A stretch of DNA of 46,119 bases. It comes from Weissella muntiaci. GTDB lineage: Bacteria > Bacillota > Bacilli > Lactobacillales > Lactobacillaceae. The first letter of the stretch is position 1; each line of letters starts with the position of its first letter. Below, one piece after another: positions 16,309-25,529 of this stretch. The position numbers were made by a program, and so were the translations under genes. Where the stretch lies: assembly GCF_008107635.1 (NCBI RefSeq), contig NZ_SDGZ01000030.1, positions 1-46,119 on the forward strand, read 5' to 3'. The notes under the pieces are model-generated. The model saw nothing but the letters and a program-made list of their open reading frames with translations, ran no database searches and was not told the DNA's origin.

Positions 16309-16437
16309 ATCAGAGTGCGGTAGCGCCGACCAATCAATCCGTTGATAACGTAGGGCAATAAGTTTAGCGGTCTCGGCACGAGTCCGATGAGCTTATTGCA
16401 CAAGTTATCCTAGGATTGATAGGCGCTACCATCTTCA
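16309..16437. ncRNA. Structured element, copy 3 (diverged)
   Basis: All helices have different sequence but remain paired: P0 GGTAGCGCC/GGCGCTACC, P1 ATCAATCC/GGATTGAT, P2 GATAAC/GTTATC, P3 GCAATAAG/CTTATTGC, P4 CTCG/CGAG. The loop and internal-loop residues match copies 1 and 2. The 3' boundary is approximate. Confidence 0.5.
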
Positions 16438-16480
16438 AATGATTCGAACATCCATCAACAGTAACTGTTCATCCGATTCA

Positions 16481-16849
16481 CTAAGCTTCTAGAAACGCAA
16501 AATACTGATCATCCTCAACAGCGAAATAGAATGAGCTCCGGCCATTGACAGTTTGAATCTCACCATAAATTGGCATTGCTGCCGCCACTTTGGCATGCAT
16601 TGCTGCTAAATCATGAACTGAGAAGGCGATCGAAGGCTTGCTGTCAGCAACCTCTGGTGAATTTTCGCGAATAAAGGCAATGTCCCACAGTTGAATACGT
16701 GCATTCCCGTCGATATCTGGTGCCAATACGATCGTCTCCGATGTACCGACAGACATACGTTGAATTTCCACGAAACCAATTTTAATAAATAATTCCGCAA
16801 CTGTTGCCACGCTCTTTACATATAAGTTACTAGTCATTTCAATAGTCAT
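16481..16849 (-). CDS. VOC (glyoxalase/bleomycin-resistance) superfamily protein
   Basis: A 122-residue single-domain protein. The pattern TSNLYVKSVATVAELFIKIGF...IAFSVHDLAAMHAKVAAAM...NGRSSFYFAVEDDQYFAFLE resembles one vicinal-oxygen-chelate module, including the closing glutamate. Members are metal-dependent lyases, dioxygenases or drug-binding proteins. Nothing here points to a substrate. AAGGTGAT precedes the ATG. It separates tig from clpX, which are usually adjacent in this group, so it and the repeat array look like an insertion into the conserved block. Confidence 0.7.
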   Translation of the reverse strand: MTIEMTSNLYVKSVATVAELFIKIGFVEIQRMSVGTSETIVLAPDIDGNARIQLWDIAFIRENSPEVADSKPSIAFSVHDLAAMHAKVAAAMPIYGEIQTVNGRSSFYFAVEDDQYFAFLEA

Positions 16850-16920
16850 AATATCACCTTTTGCTCTACATTCCAGTTATTGACCAATATTATTCTGTGT
16901 AATTAGATTCATCGCTAATC

Positions 16921-16966
16921 AAAGACCGAATAACTTCTATTCAACATAGAAAATTATCCGGCCTTT
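16921..16966 (-). terminator. Terminator after tig
   Basis: AAAGACCGAATAA and TTATCCGGCCTTT form the arms of a hairpin ending in T-rich sequence. The same AAAG-CCG-AT design recurs at 34984-35035 and 41776-41816. Confidence 0.7.
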
Positions 16967-17027
16967 ATTGTAGATTTTATCAACATTATCTGCTGAATGA
17001 AATCTACCTATTTATTTAAATTCAAAA

Positions 17028-18326
17028 TTAAGCTTCTTCAACAGCTGAATTAACAACTACGTCAACAGCCTTCTTAATTTGAATATCATGAGCCAACATG
17101 TCAGGTGTCAAGGCTGCGCGAACAGCATCGGCTTCCATACCATATTGTGCTGCCAAGTCAGCAACTTCAGCATCAACATCCGCATCAGATGCTACAATGT
17201 TTTCAGCCTTTACAATTGCCTCCAAGACCAAGTTAGTCTTTACACGGTCGAATGCGCCTTCTTCATATTGCTTGTGCAAGTCATCTTCACTTGAACCAGT
17301 AATTTGGAAGTACATTTCAGGTGAAACACCTTGGTTTTGCATTGAAGCGAAGAATTGGTTCATCTGACGGTGAACATCTTCATCGATCATTGCGGCTGGC
17401 AAATCGCCACCCTCAACTTCAGCGTTTTCAACAGCAGCAGTAATTGCTACTTCTTCCTTCTTGTCTTGCGCGTCGTTGGCCTTAGTTTCTTCCAAACGAG
17501 TCTTAGTCTTAGCCTTCAACTCATCCAAAGAAGCAACGTCTTCATCAACGTCCTTAGCAAATTCGTCGTCCAAGGCAGGAACTTCCTTAACCTTAACTTC
17601 GTGAATAGTTGTCACGAACTTTGCTTCTTTACCAGCTAAGTCTTCTGCTTGGTAGTCGGCTGGGAAAGTAACATTAACTTCAATTTCCTCACCAGCTTTA
17701 TGACCAACTAATTGCTCTTCAAAGCCAGGAATGAATTGTCCTGAACCAAGCTCAAGACTAAAGTTGTCACCCTTACCACCGTCAAATTCAACACCGTCAA
17801 CTGAACCTACGAAATCGATGATAACTGTGTCACCATCTGAAGCCGCTGTATCCTCAGCCAAAACCAATTCGGCTTGACCTTGACGCAAACGCTCGATCTC
17901 TTCGTCAACTTCTGCATCTGAAACAGTTGTGTCTGCAGCAGGTACCTTAACACCCTTATACTCACCCAACTTGATTTCAGGAGCTAACTCAACTTCAGCA
18001 GTCAACTTCCAGGCTTCACCCTTGTTCATTGATACTGCATCGATATGAGGTTGTCCTACTACCGTGATACCTGCTTCTGCAACTGCAGCTGCATATACTT
18101 CAGGCAAAACATGGTTCAAAGCTTCGTTATACAAAGCCTCTTCACCGTACATTTGCATGAATACTTGCTTAGGCATCTTACCCTTACGGAAACCAGGGAC
18201 GGCAATATTCTTCTTTGCCTCGTTAAATGCTTCATCAATACCCTTTTGGGCTGCTTCAACAGAAACTTCGAATGCCAAAGTTCCCTTGTTGCCTTCACCC
18301 TTAGTGAAAACTGCGCTTGTAGCCAT
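17028..18326 (-). CDS. tig: Trigger factor
   Basis: A 432-residue ribosome-bound chaperone. The N-terminal domain holds the ribosome-docking signature FRKGKMPKQVF (about residues 44-55). The FKBP-type prolyl isomerase domain (about 160-245) shows GDTVIIDFVGSVDGVEFDGG and SGQFIPGFEEQLVG. A long helical C-terminal domain follows and is rich in Ala/Asp/Glu. GGAGG lies upstream of the ATG. A good promoter at 18383-18411 makes it a separate transcription unit upstream of VOC and clpX. Confidence 0.97.
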   Translation of the reverse strand: MATSAVFTKGEGNKGTLAFEVSVEAAQKGIDEAFNEAKKNIAVPGFRKGKMPKQVFMQMYGEEALYNEALNHVLPEVYAAAVAEAGITVVGQPHIDAVSMNKGEAWKLTAEVELAPEIKLGEYKGVKVPAADTTVSDAEVDEEIERLRQGQAELVLAEDTAASDGDTVIIDFVGSVDGVEFDGGKGDNFSLELGSGQFIPGFEEQLVGHKAGEEIEVNVTFPADYQAEDLAGKEAKFVTTIHEVKVKEVPALDDEFAKDVDEDVASLDELKAKTKTRLEETKANDAQDKKEEVAITAAVENAEVEGGDLPAAMIDEDVHRQMNQFFASMQNQGVSPEMYFQITGSSEDDLHKQYEEGAFDRVKTNLVLEAIVKAENIVASDADVDAEVADLAAQYGMEADAVRAALTPDMLAHDIQIKKAVDVVVNSAVEEA

Positions 18327-18382
18327 CTGTTAATTCCTCCAATTTATAACAACAAAAGTTGTCATCATTACATGCTTATAAC

Positions 18383-18411
18383 ATTATACCGATTTAATTG
18401 ACTTGCGACAA
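18383..18411 (-). promoter_or_regulatory. Sigma-A-type promoter for tig
   Basis: On the minus strand TTGTCG (18411-18406) and TATAAT (18388-18383) are separated by 17 nt, about 57 nt before the tig start. The leader contains a small ACAAC-TTTT-GTTGT hairpin. The rest of the 18327-18519 gap holds nothing else I can support. Confidence 0.7.
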
Positions 18412-18519
18412 CCGGTTTACTAGTCTTTGTCTTAGATTTGTCCAGTGATTCTTAAATGATCAAATAACTTAGCTTGTTCTAACTTAGTAATCCTGATTAT
18501 TTTCAAATAACTAACATGC

Positions 18520-19236
18520 CTATCGTCGTTGTAACTCAGCCAATTGATTTGTAATTGAACCTAGTATCTCAACTTGCAATCGCTGAACCTCTAAAGAATC
18601 AGCTTGATCCTGTTGCATCAAATGATCTAGCTTTGAATGCAGTAAACGAATCTCTGCTTCTGATTTACGATTAATTCGATAGCCGTTCGTTGATTCCAAA
18701 CGATCGTATTCTGCCGAGCGGTTCTGGCTCATCAAAATCAAAGGGGCTTGGAAGGCCGCAATCATACTCAACGTTAAATTCAATAAAATAAAGGGATAGG
18801 GATCAAAGTTCATCCCAAATAAGTGCAGGCCATTCAGTACCATCCACACTAACATAAACGCCAAGAACGATAGAATAAACGTCCACGACCCCCCAAAACG
18901 TGCAACACCGTCAGCGATTCGTTGCCCAAAGGTCAGTGTTTCATCAAGATGTTTTCGCACATCAATCTCTTGGTACGCCTCGTTATCCGCCACTTTTGCA
19001 AAGCGATCATGGAATTTGTCATTCTCGTGAAAATCCTTCGCCAAAAGTACATCTAACTTCTTCAGTCGATAATTTGTCAAATGTTGGTACGACATAAAAT
19101 CGCGACGCGTTGCTTTAGGGAAATCCTTACGAATCAACCCAAATAGTTCGCTATCCAACTCTGTCAGAAACACGCCATCTGTCACAGGGTAGTTTTTTCC
19201 GTCAATTAGATCCTTTTGATACTTTAATACTGCCAT
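18520..19236 (-). CDS. DUF1003 membrane protein
   Basis: A 238-residue protein with a cytoplasmic N-terminal half, two transmembrane helices (about 120-140 and 150-172) and a coiled-coil C-terminus. The segment FGGSWTFILSF...NFDPYPFILLNLTLSMIAAFQAPLILMSQNR is the DUF1003 signature. No biochemical function is established. I chose the ATG giving MAVLKYQKDL, with GGGAG 8 nt upstream, over a GTG two codons earlier. It sits between tuf and tig as a separate gene and overlaps no neighbour. Confidence 0.88.
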   Translation of the reverse strand: MAVLKYQKDLIDGKNYPVTDGVFLTELDSELFGLIRKDFPKATRRDFMSYQHLTNYRLKKLDVLLAKDFHENDKFHDRFAKVADNEAYQEIDVRKHLDETLTFGQRIADGVARFGGSWTFILSFLAFMLVWMVLNGLHLFGMNFDPYPFILLNLTLSMIAAFQAPLILMSQNRSAEYDRLESTNGYRINRKSEAEIRLLHSKLDHLMQQDQADSLEVQRLQVEILGSITNQLAELQRR

Positions 19237-19265
19237 TGTCACACTCCCTTCTGTTAATACTATAC

Positions 19266-19297
19266 AAAAAAAACTCTACTGCGAACAGTAGAGTTTT
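19266..19297 (-). terminator. Terminator after tuf
   Basis: AAACTCTACTG and CAGTAGAGTTT pair around a 4-nt loop, followed on the minus strand by a run of T. A second small hairpin, GTTACC/GGTAAC (19304-19321), lies between it and the tuf stop. Confidence 0.88.
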
Positions 19298-19344
19298 CTA
19301 AATGTTACCAATTACGGTAACAAGGGGATTCTAATTAATTAAAA

Positions 19345-20532
<1,188 letters not shown>

Positions 20533-20597
20533 AAGCTTATCCTCCTAATTTTCGCAAGTAAGTCTCTTATCAGACCAACTTAAAGTTGCTTCTAATA

Positions 20598-20603
20598 ATT
20601 ATA
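20598..20603 (-). promoter_or_regulatory. -10 box of the tuf promoter
   Basis: TATAAT on the minus strand, about 66 nt before the tuf start. I see no consensus -35 at the right distance. The remainder of 20604-20753 is AT-rich with no gene. Confidence 0.4.
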
Positions 20604-20753
20604 CTACATTCCTCACAGAACATAAACAACTCGATGCGAAAATCTATTATCTTGTTGTCTCCCCGTGGGAAGCTGTTGTTATTATATAAAAACATAAGCT
20701 CATTGTAAATGAATTTACTTAAAATACTTTAAAAATTTTTTATTTTTAGCCAA

Positions 20754-21572
20754 TTAGGCTAAATTATCGAGTGTTCCAAGGATTGCCCGCCGAATATCGG
20801 ACTGGCTTTTGAGGTCAAACTGATCATCATCGCCCAGCAAATTAGCAAGTAGTCCCTGCACCCATTTTGGTACATCTAAAATCACATCTGCTGCAAAGGG
20901 ATAGAGGTTAATCATAATATACTGATTAATTTGTTCCAAACTACGTTCCATCACTGGATCATTCAGCAGGCTGATTTCTTTTCGAACGGCTAATCGAACT
21001 GGCTGTTCAAACAAATCTGGCAATTCAACTGGCTTGAATTGATGCTCAGTCTGATCGAACCACAAAGAGGTCACCATTTCAGCTAGCTCAACGCGCCTCA
21101 AATGATCCAAAATATTTGTTCGTGTAACTTGACTGCCAAATGGATCAATCAAAACAAACTTGGCACCAACCAAGAAATCTGCCAAGGGCAATCGAAGTGC
21201 ATGCTTCAGTCTGTCTGCTTGTTCATTAAGTGGATACTCCGATAAATGATAAAAATCTCGACTGATTTTTTTGATACTCTCCGGAAAATCAACACGGTAG
21301 CTCAGCTCTGCTTGTTCAATTCGCTCAATCAAACCCTTAGAATTGTCTAACAAATTGATAAATTCGCGTGCCAAAATGAATTCCGCCTCATGTAATAAGA
21401 GATCAAGATAAATTAATTGGAAATCAGACGCTACATACGCTTCTGGTAAATCATTTGCATAATTGAGTGCCTCTGCATATTGCTGCTCCGCCAATAGCGC
21501 TGTCACTAGTTGTCGATTAATTTCAATCGAACGATTTTGCACATAAATTTCTGCCAGTATTTCAACGTCCAT
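20754..21572 (-). CDS. TPR-like helical protein of unknown function
   Basis: A 272-residue, largely helical, acidic protein. The first 100 residues read like tetratricopeptide pairs (LVTALLAEQQYAEALNYAND, LLLHEAEFILAREFINLLDN). The rest has no motif I recognise. The position between rnjB and tuf is held by a TPR-type hypothetical in several Lactobacillaceae, which supports it as a real conserved gene. A weak SD lies upstream of the ATG. Function unknown. Confidence 0.6.
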   Translation of the reverse strand: MDVEILAEIYVQNRSIEINRQLVTALLAEQQYAEALNYANDLPEAYVASDFQLIYLDLLLHEAEFILAREFINLLDNSKGLIERIEQAELSYRVDFPESIKKISRDFYHLSEYPLNEQADRLKHALRLPLADFLVGAKFVLIDPFGSQVTRTNILDHLRRVELAEMVTSLWFDQTEHQFKPVELPDLFEQPVRLAVRKEISLLNDPVMERSLEQINQYIMINLYPFAADVILDVPKWVQGLLANLLGDDDQFDLKSQSDIRRAILGTLDNLA

Positions 21573-21593
21573 ATCTGCTTATCTCCTTAGAAT

Positions 21594-21649
21594 AAAAAGT
21601 CATCTAAAATAATAACACCTTAACGGGCCCTATTATTTTAGATGACTTT
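21594..21649 (-). terminator. Terminator after rnjB
   Basis: Long arms AGTCATCTAAAATAAT and ATTATTTTAGATGACT flank a GC-containing loop, followed by T on the minus strand. The stem is 16 bp. Confidence 0.88.
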
Positions 21650-21661
21650 CTGAATTAATTA

Positions 21662-23557
21662 TTATTTTTGTTCGGCATTCTTGTTTTCGCCGTTTTCACT
21701 TTGCTGCCTTGGCTTACGATTACGCGGACGGCGGTTCTTCTTCACATTGCCTTCACTCGCATCATTTTTGGCCTTCGCATCATTCTTTGGCTTACCATCA
21801 TCGGGCTTTTTTGCTGACTTTTGTGGCTTACCATTTGTGACAGGCGTGTTTTTATTTCCCACACGCTTACGACGACGACCGTTTTGATTTGCTTCCATGA
21901 TAACAGGCAAAATCACAGGGCGGCGACGAGTCTGCTCAAACAAGAACTTACCCAAGACATCACGCACAGAGCTCTTTAAATTACCCCAATCAAACTCTTT
22001 ACTGTTCTTAATCCCATCTTGAACGGCTGTCTCAACCAATGTAGCAGCTTCACGCATCAAATCGCGGGAAGTTTTTACATACACAAAGCCGCGTGAATCA
22101 AGCTTAGGCTTTGCAATCACCTTCTTCTTCTTGCGGTCGATCGTTACGACTGCAATGAAGACTCCATCTTCAGATAGAATACGCCGATCATTCAGGACAA
22201 TTGAACCAATATCTCCAATTCCTGATCCATCAATCATCGTCGAGCCAACCTGGATCGAACCACCCAAGTGCATCTGTCCGTCATCATATCTTAGATTATC
22301 ACCCTTAGCTAATAACCAAGTATTCTCGTCCGTATAACCTAATTCTTTTGCTGCATTATATGCTGCGTTCAACACACGATACTCACCTTGAATTGGAATT
22401 ACATTCTTAGGTTTCAATAAATTAAGCAATAACTGGAAATCATTCTTTGACGCATGTCCTGAAGATTTCATATCAGTTGAAATTTGCTTAACTTGTGCGC
22501 CCGCACGGAAAAGCATATCACGCGTTCGAGCAACGTAGCCTTCCATCGCAGTCGATGGAGTTGTTGTAATGAATACGAGGTCACCTTCAGTGATCTTAAT
22601 GTTTCGATCCTCACCCAAGGCCATTCTTTGCAGATGACGAATTGGCTCACCCATTCGACCGGTTTCCAGAATAACAGTTTCTTCTGGTTCTAGTTTACTC
22701 AAATTTTTAATAGAAACGAACATTTCGTTTTCAGGCATTGGCAATGAAAGCTTCTTCAAACGCAAAGCCGTCCGGACAACTTTCTCCAAGTCATTACCTG
22801 AAAGAACAACCTTACGACCAACCTTAAACGCGGCGTCAATGATTTGTTGAATTCGTTGAATATTTGATGCTACTGCACCAACGACAATCCGCCCATGATG
22901 GTGTCGGAAAGCGTCCAAAATGTAAGCCGCCAGATCGGCCTCGTGTGCAGCGGTCCCATAAGTTGCGGTTCCAGCAGCGTCAGCAAGTAAGGCAACTACA
23001 CCCTTTTGACCAATCTCAGCCAAGCGTAAAAGGTCTGTTTGATAATATGGCAATGCCGTTGTGTCAAACTTGAAGTCACCGGTATATACAACTTCTCCAA
23101 CAGGCGTCTCAATCACCACACCTAATGATTCGGGAATTGTATGAGTCGTTTCAAAGAACGATACGACCGTATCACCAAATGAAACCTCAGAATTTCCACG
23201 AACAACATGATAATCCTCAAAGCCCTTAGCTTCTGGTTCTGCATCAACAGCCAGTTTTGCAAGCTCAATTGTTAACTCTGAACCAAACACAGGTACCTGA
23301 ATCTGAGAAAGCAAGTAAGGCAAAGCACCAATTGCATCAGCATGCCCGTGCGTTAAAAAGACACCCGCAATTTGATCAGCATGTTCAATCAAATAGGCGA
23401 AATCAGGAATAACTACGTCTACCCCTAATAAATCACTTTCGGGATATTTCAGACCAGCGTCCAAAATAAAAATATCATTGTCTACGGTAACTGCGTACAT
23501 GTTCTTTCCATTTTCACGTACACCACCAAAGGGCATAATGCTTAAAGTTGTTGTCAT
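21662..23557 (-). CDS. rnjB: Ribonuclease J2
   Basis: A 631-residue RNase J with the metallo-beta-lactamase, beta-CASP and C-terminal domains. The sequence is the J2 type. The usual HxHxDH motif reads H70-G-H72-A-D74-A, so the last histidine is missing. The HGEYR motif reads QGEYR (Q390). J2 proteins have weak activity and mainly support J1 in a complex for mRNA decay and rRNA maturation. The protein continues about 73 residues beyond the family's normal end (about 555) with a Lys/Arg/Asn-rich disordered tail. I start at MTTTLSIMPFGGV (23557). A frame extending ten codons upstream lacks a ribosome site. Downstream of rpsO-rpsT, as in other lactobacilli. Confidence 0.92.
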   Translation of the reverse strand: MTTTLSIMPFGGVRENGKNMYAVTVDNDIFILDAGLKYPESDLLGVDVVIPDFAYLIEHADQIAGVFLTHGHADAIGALPYLLSQIQVPVFGSELTIELAKLAVDAEPEAKGFEDYHVVRGNSEVSFGDTVVSFFETTHTIPESLGVVIETPVGEVVYTGDFKFDTTALPYYQTDLLRLAEIGQKGVVALLADAAGTATYGTAAHEADLAAYILDAFRHHHGRIVVGAVASNIQRIQQIIDAAFKVGRKVVLSGNDLEKVVRTALRLKKLSLPMPENEMFVSIKNLSKLEPEETVILETGRMGEPIRHLQRMALGEDRNIKITEGDLVFITTTPSTAMEGYVARTRDMLFRAGAQVKQISTDMKSSGHASKNDFQLLLNLLKPKNVIPIQGEYRVLNAAYNAAKELGYTDENTWLLAKGDNLRYDDGQMHLGGSIQVGSTMIDGSGIGDIGSIVLNDRRILSEDGVFIAVVTIDRKKKKVIAKPKLDSRGFVYVKTSRDLMREAATLVETAVQDGIKNSKEFDWGNLKSSVRDVLGKFLFEQTRRRPVILPVIMEANQNGRRRKRVGNKNTPVTNGKPQKSAKKPDDGKPKNDAKAKNDASEGNVKKNRRPRNRKPRQQSENGENKNAEQK

Positions 23558-23697
23558 ATTAATCTCATTTCTTTTCCGGGTCAGCACAACCCAAACGTTT
23601 TTTTGTTTCTTTTACTATACCATAACTCAGTATTTTTTTGATAGATTGCTCATCAAAAGGTGTTAAATTCACCTAGATAAATGTATTAATATGACGC

Positions 23698-23733
23698 AAA
23701 AAAAGGACAAGATCAAAATGATCTTGTCCTTTT
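23698..23733 (-). terminator. Terminator after rpsT
   Basis: AAAAGGACAAGATC and GATCTTGTCCTTTT form a 14-bp stem with a 4-nt loop, followed by T on the minus strand. A second short hairpin, ACCAAT/ATTGGT, lies between it and rpsT. Confidence 0.9.
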
Positions 23734-23766
23734 AACCAATAAAATTGGTATTTTTATCAACGTTGA

Positions 23767-24021
23767 TTACTTGTTTAGCAAAGCAGCCAAACGTGACTTG
23801 TCACGTGAAGCTTTGTTTTTAGCAATCAAGCCCTTTGATGCAGCGCGATCAAGAGCAGATGAAGCGTTCAAGAACAACTCTTGCAAGTTGTCTGATCCAG
23901 CTTCAACGGCCTTGCGGAACTTCTTCACTTCAGTACGGTATGCACTTAATTGTGAGACGTTACGTTCGCGTTGAATCTTGTTCAAACGGGCACGTTGGAT
24001 TGATGACTCGATAATAGGCAT
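23767..24021 (-). CDS. rpsT: Ribosomal protein S20
   Basis: An 84-residue, very basic, Ala-rich helical protein, beginning MPIIESSIQRARLNKIQRERN and ending ASKGLIAKNKASRDKSRLAALLNK, the S20 pattern. S20 is a primary 16S rRNA binder in the 30S subunit. GGAGGG lies 8 nt before this ATG. A longer frame five codons upstream has no support. It follows rpsO by 51 nt and has its own terminator. Confidence 0.96.
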   Translation of the reverse strand: MPIIESSIQRARLNKIQRERNVSQLSAYRTEVKKFRKAVEAGSDNLQELFLNASSALDRAASKGLIAKNKASRDKSRLAALLNK

Positions 24022-24072
24022 CGCTTTTCCCTCCAATGATAAATGTTCAGTATTTTATTTGTGACGTTAAAA

Positions 24073-24342
24073 TTAACGACGCAAACCAAGACTTTGAATC
24101 AACTCACGGTAACGTTGTACATCGTTGTTACGCAAGTAACGCAACAAGTTACGACGGTGACCGATCTTCTTCATCAAACCACGTTGTGAGTGGAAGTCAT
24201 GCTTGTGCTCTGACATGTGAGTGTTTAACTCGTTGATGTCAGCAGTCAAAACTGCGACTTGAACTTCAACTGAACCAGTATCACCTTCGTGACGTGCGAA
24301 CTCTTTAATGATTTCATTCTTGCGTTGTGCAGAAATAGCCAT
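24073..24342 (-). CDS. rpsO: Ribosomal protein S15
   Basis: An 89-residue S15 with [42 protein letters not shown] and the C-terminal [17 protein letters not shown]. It binds the three-way junction of 16S rRNA in the platform. AAGGTGG lies 8 nt upstream. The structured leader (24360-24450) may be a site where S15 represses its own translation. Confidence 0.97.
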   Translation of the reverse strand: MAISAQRKNEIIKEFARHEGDTGSVEVQVAVLTADINELNTHMSEHKHDFHSQRGLMKKIGHRRNLLRYLRNNDVQRYRELIQSLGLRR

Positions 24343-24359
24343 TAGAATGTCCACCTTTC

Positions 24360-24450
24360 TTATAAAATGTCGCCCAAATCCGCGTACGACGACGGTGAAC
24401 CGTCAAACGCAGAAATAGGTCAAAGATATGTGCTTAATAAGCACTTCCAG
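24360..24450 (-). promoter_or_regulatory. Structured rpsO leader, possible S15 autoregulatory element
   Basis: Downstream of the promoter the minus strand holds a GTGCTTA-T-TAAGCAC hairpin near the start of the transcript. A nested stem pairs GCGT with ACGC around GACGGT/ACCGTC, and a GGGCGACATTTTATAAGAAAGG stretch leads into the ribosome site. S15 is known to bind its own leader in several bacteria through structures that are not conserved. Assigning this one is inference. Confidence 0.4.
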
Positions 24451-24451
24451 T

Positions 24452-24480
24452 AGTTTACACAGAAATACACAAAAATGCAA
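24452..24480 (-). promoter_or_regulatory. Promoter for rpsO
   Basis: TTGCAT (24480-24475) and TAAACT (24457-24452) on the minus strand with 17-nt spacing, about 110 nt before the rpsO start. Confidence 0.55.
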
Positions 24481-24503
24481 GGATATTTAATAAATTCGGC
24501 CTA

Positions 24504-25529
24504 CTAGCCCGCAATATCATGTTGATAACGCAATACAAACAGTTCAAACAATAATTCTGGATCTCGCTGGGTCGACTTCAACTGTTCTTCCATTGCCACG
24601 AGCCCCAGATAAGCTTTTGAAAGCGCGTTAAAGGAAAAATTACGAACCGTCTTTTTAGCGAGCTTAACTCGGTATGGATGTACTTTCAATGCCCCTGCAA
24701 TTGCCTGTTCGCTTTGCTGTAACGACTTAACCTGGATTAATAGCCGGAATTGCCCTACCAAAGCAGCATGTAACCGTAATGGCTCCTCACCGGATAAAAC
24801 CAGTTCGTGATAAAGTTGAACAGCCTTGGTTAAGGACCCTGCTAATAAATTTTCAATCAGATTAAAGATGTTTTCCGACAAAGTGCGCGTCACTAAGGCC
24901 TCAACGGCTGTCAGGTCAATAACCTTACTATCAGCGGCGTACAGGCTCAATTTATCAAGTTCTGACATGATCTGAGTCAATGACATGTTCGTTAACCGAA
25001 TTAATTCCTCTAATGCATCCTTCTCGATCTTGAAATTCTCTTTTTCCAATCGTGAATAGATCATTTTTTGAATATCTCGCTCAGTTAAGTCACCAAAGGC
25101 AAGATACTCAGTTCGTTCTTTCAATTGTTTTACAACTTTTTTGCGCGAGTCAAGTTTTGAGTAGGGCGCAAAAATCACCAAGATTGTCTGAGGTTCCGGG
25201 TGTTGTAAATATTCCAACATTTCATCAGGGTTATGCTCAATTTTATTTTTAGAATTCTCGCCCGTCAGAAAATAAGCGTTGTCCAATATTACAACGCGAA
25301 ATTCACCAAAGAATGGTACTGCACGAGCATCATCCAAAGCGGCGCTCAATGGCGTTTCACTCAAATCAAACTGCCCCAAATTCAAAGTTTGATCTGCTGG
25401 ATCAATTAAGTTCGTGAACATCATTCGTGCTTGATCCAACAAATACTGATCAGTCCCTTGAATTAGATAGATTGGTGCGTGTTCATTTCGTCCAAGTGCG
25501 GCCTTTATTGTATCTAGTGTCACTGCCAC
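24504..25529 (-). CDS. holA: DNA polymerase III, delta subunit
   Basis: A 341-residue clamp-loader delta subunit. The N-terminal AAA+-like domain begins IYLIQGTDQYLLDQAR and has LDNAYFLTGE. The central and C-terminal helical domains carry LEELIRLTNMSLTQIMSELDKLSLYA and a collar region. Delta opens the beta clamp. The start is GTG at 25529 with GGGAGG 9 nt upstream, and it overlaps the end of comEC by 47 nt. The comEC-holA-rpsO order is conserved in Firmicutes. Confidence 0.94.
   Translation of the reverse strand: MAVTLDTIKAALGRNEHAPIYLIQGTDQYLLDQARMMFTNLIDPADQTLNLGQFDLSETPLSAALDDARAVPFFGEFRVVILDNAYFLTGENSKNKIEHNPDEMLEYLQHPEPQTILVIFAPYSKLDSRKKVVKQLKERTEYLAFGDLTERDIQKMIYSRLEKENFKIEKDALEELIRLTNMSLTQIMSELDKLSLYAADSKVIDLTAVEALVTRTLSENIFNLIENLLAGSLTKAVQLYHELVLSGEEPLRLHAALVGQFRLLIQVKSLQQSEQAIAGALKVHPYRVKLAKKTVRNFSFNALSKAYLGLVAMEEQLKSTQRDPELLFELFVLRYQHDIAG

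Larger units (their letters stand above)
16051..16437. repeat. Three tandem 129-bp copies of a structured element (candidate ncRNA array)
   Basis: Each copy opens with ATCAGAGTGCGGT at 16051, 16180 and 16309, an exact 129-bp period. Copies 1 and 2 are almost identical and copy 3 is diverged. Each folds into one long hairpin of stacked helices. In copy 1: P0 16064-16069/16164-16169, P1 16075-16082/16155-16162, P2 16086-16091/16146-16151, P3 16097-16102/16136-16141, P4 16112-16117/16121-16126 with a GCA loop. In copy 3: 16319-16327/16422-16430, 16333-16340/16413-16420, 16344-16349/16404-16409, 16355-16362/16392-16399, 16372-16375/16379-16382. The helices change with compensation. The unpaired TTAGCG, GATGAG, GGCACG and TCCTAGG segments are kept. 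No ORF or T tract is present, and neither strand is favoured. This accounts for the gene-free stretch 15977-16480. Confidence 0.9.

Noticed and set aside
16051-16437. CRISPR array or minisatellite
   Set aside because: The unit is 129 bp with internal symmetry and no spacers of constant length, and the unit folds as one hairpin.
16051-16437. Hammerhead ribozyme, because GATGAG occurs beside a helix
   Set aside because: The GAAA and NUH elements of the hammerhead core are not in the required positions on either strand.
1289-16437. Shared CTCGGCAC segment between the insertion-sequence hairpin and repeat copy 3
   Set aside because: Only eight bases match and the surrounding stems differ, so a common origin is not supported.
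25483-25529. Overlap of comEC and holA as evidence of a wrong holA start
   Set aside because: The GTG has a strong GGGAGG at correct spacing and gives the expected N-terminus, so a 47-nt overlap is accepted.
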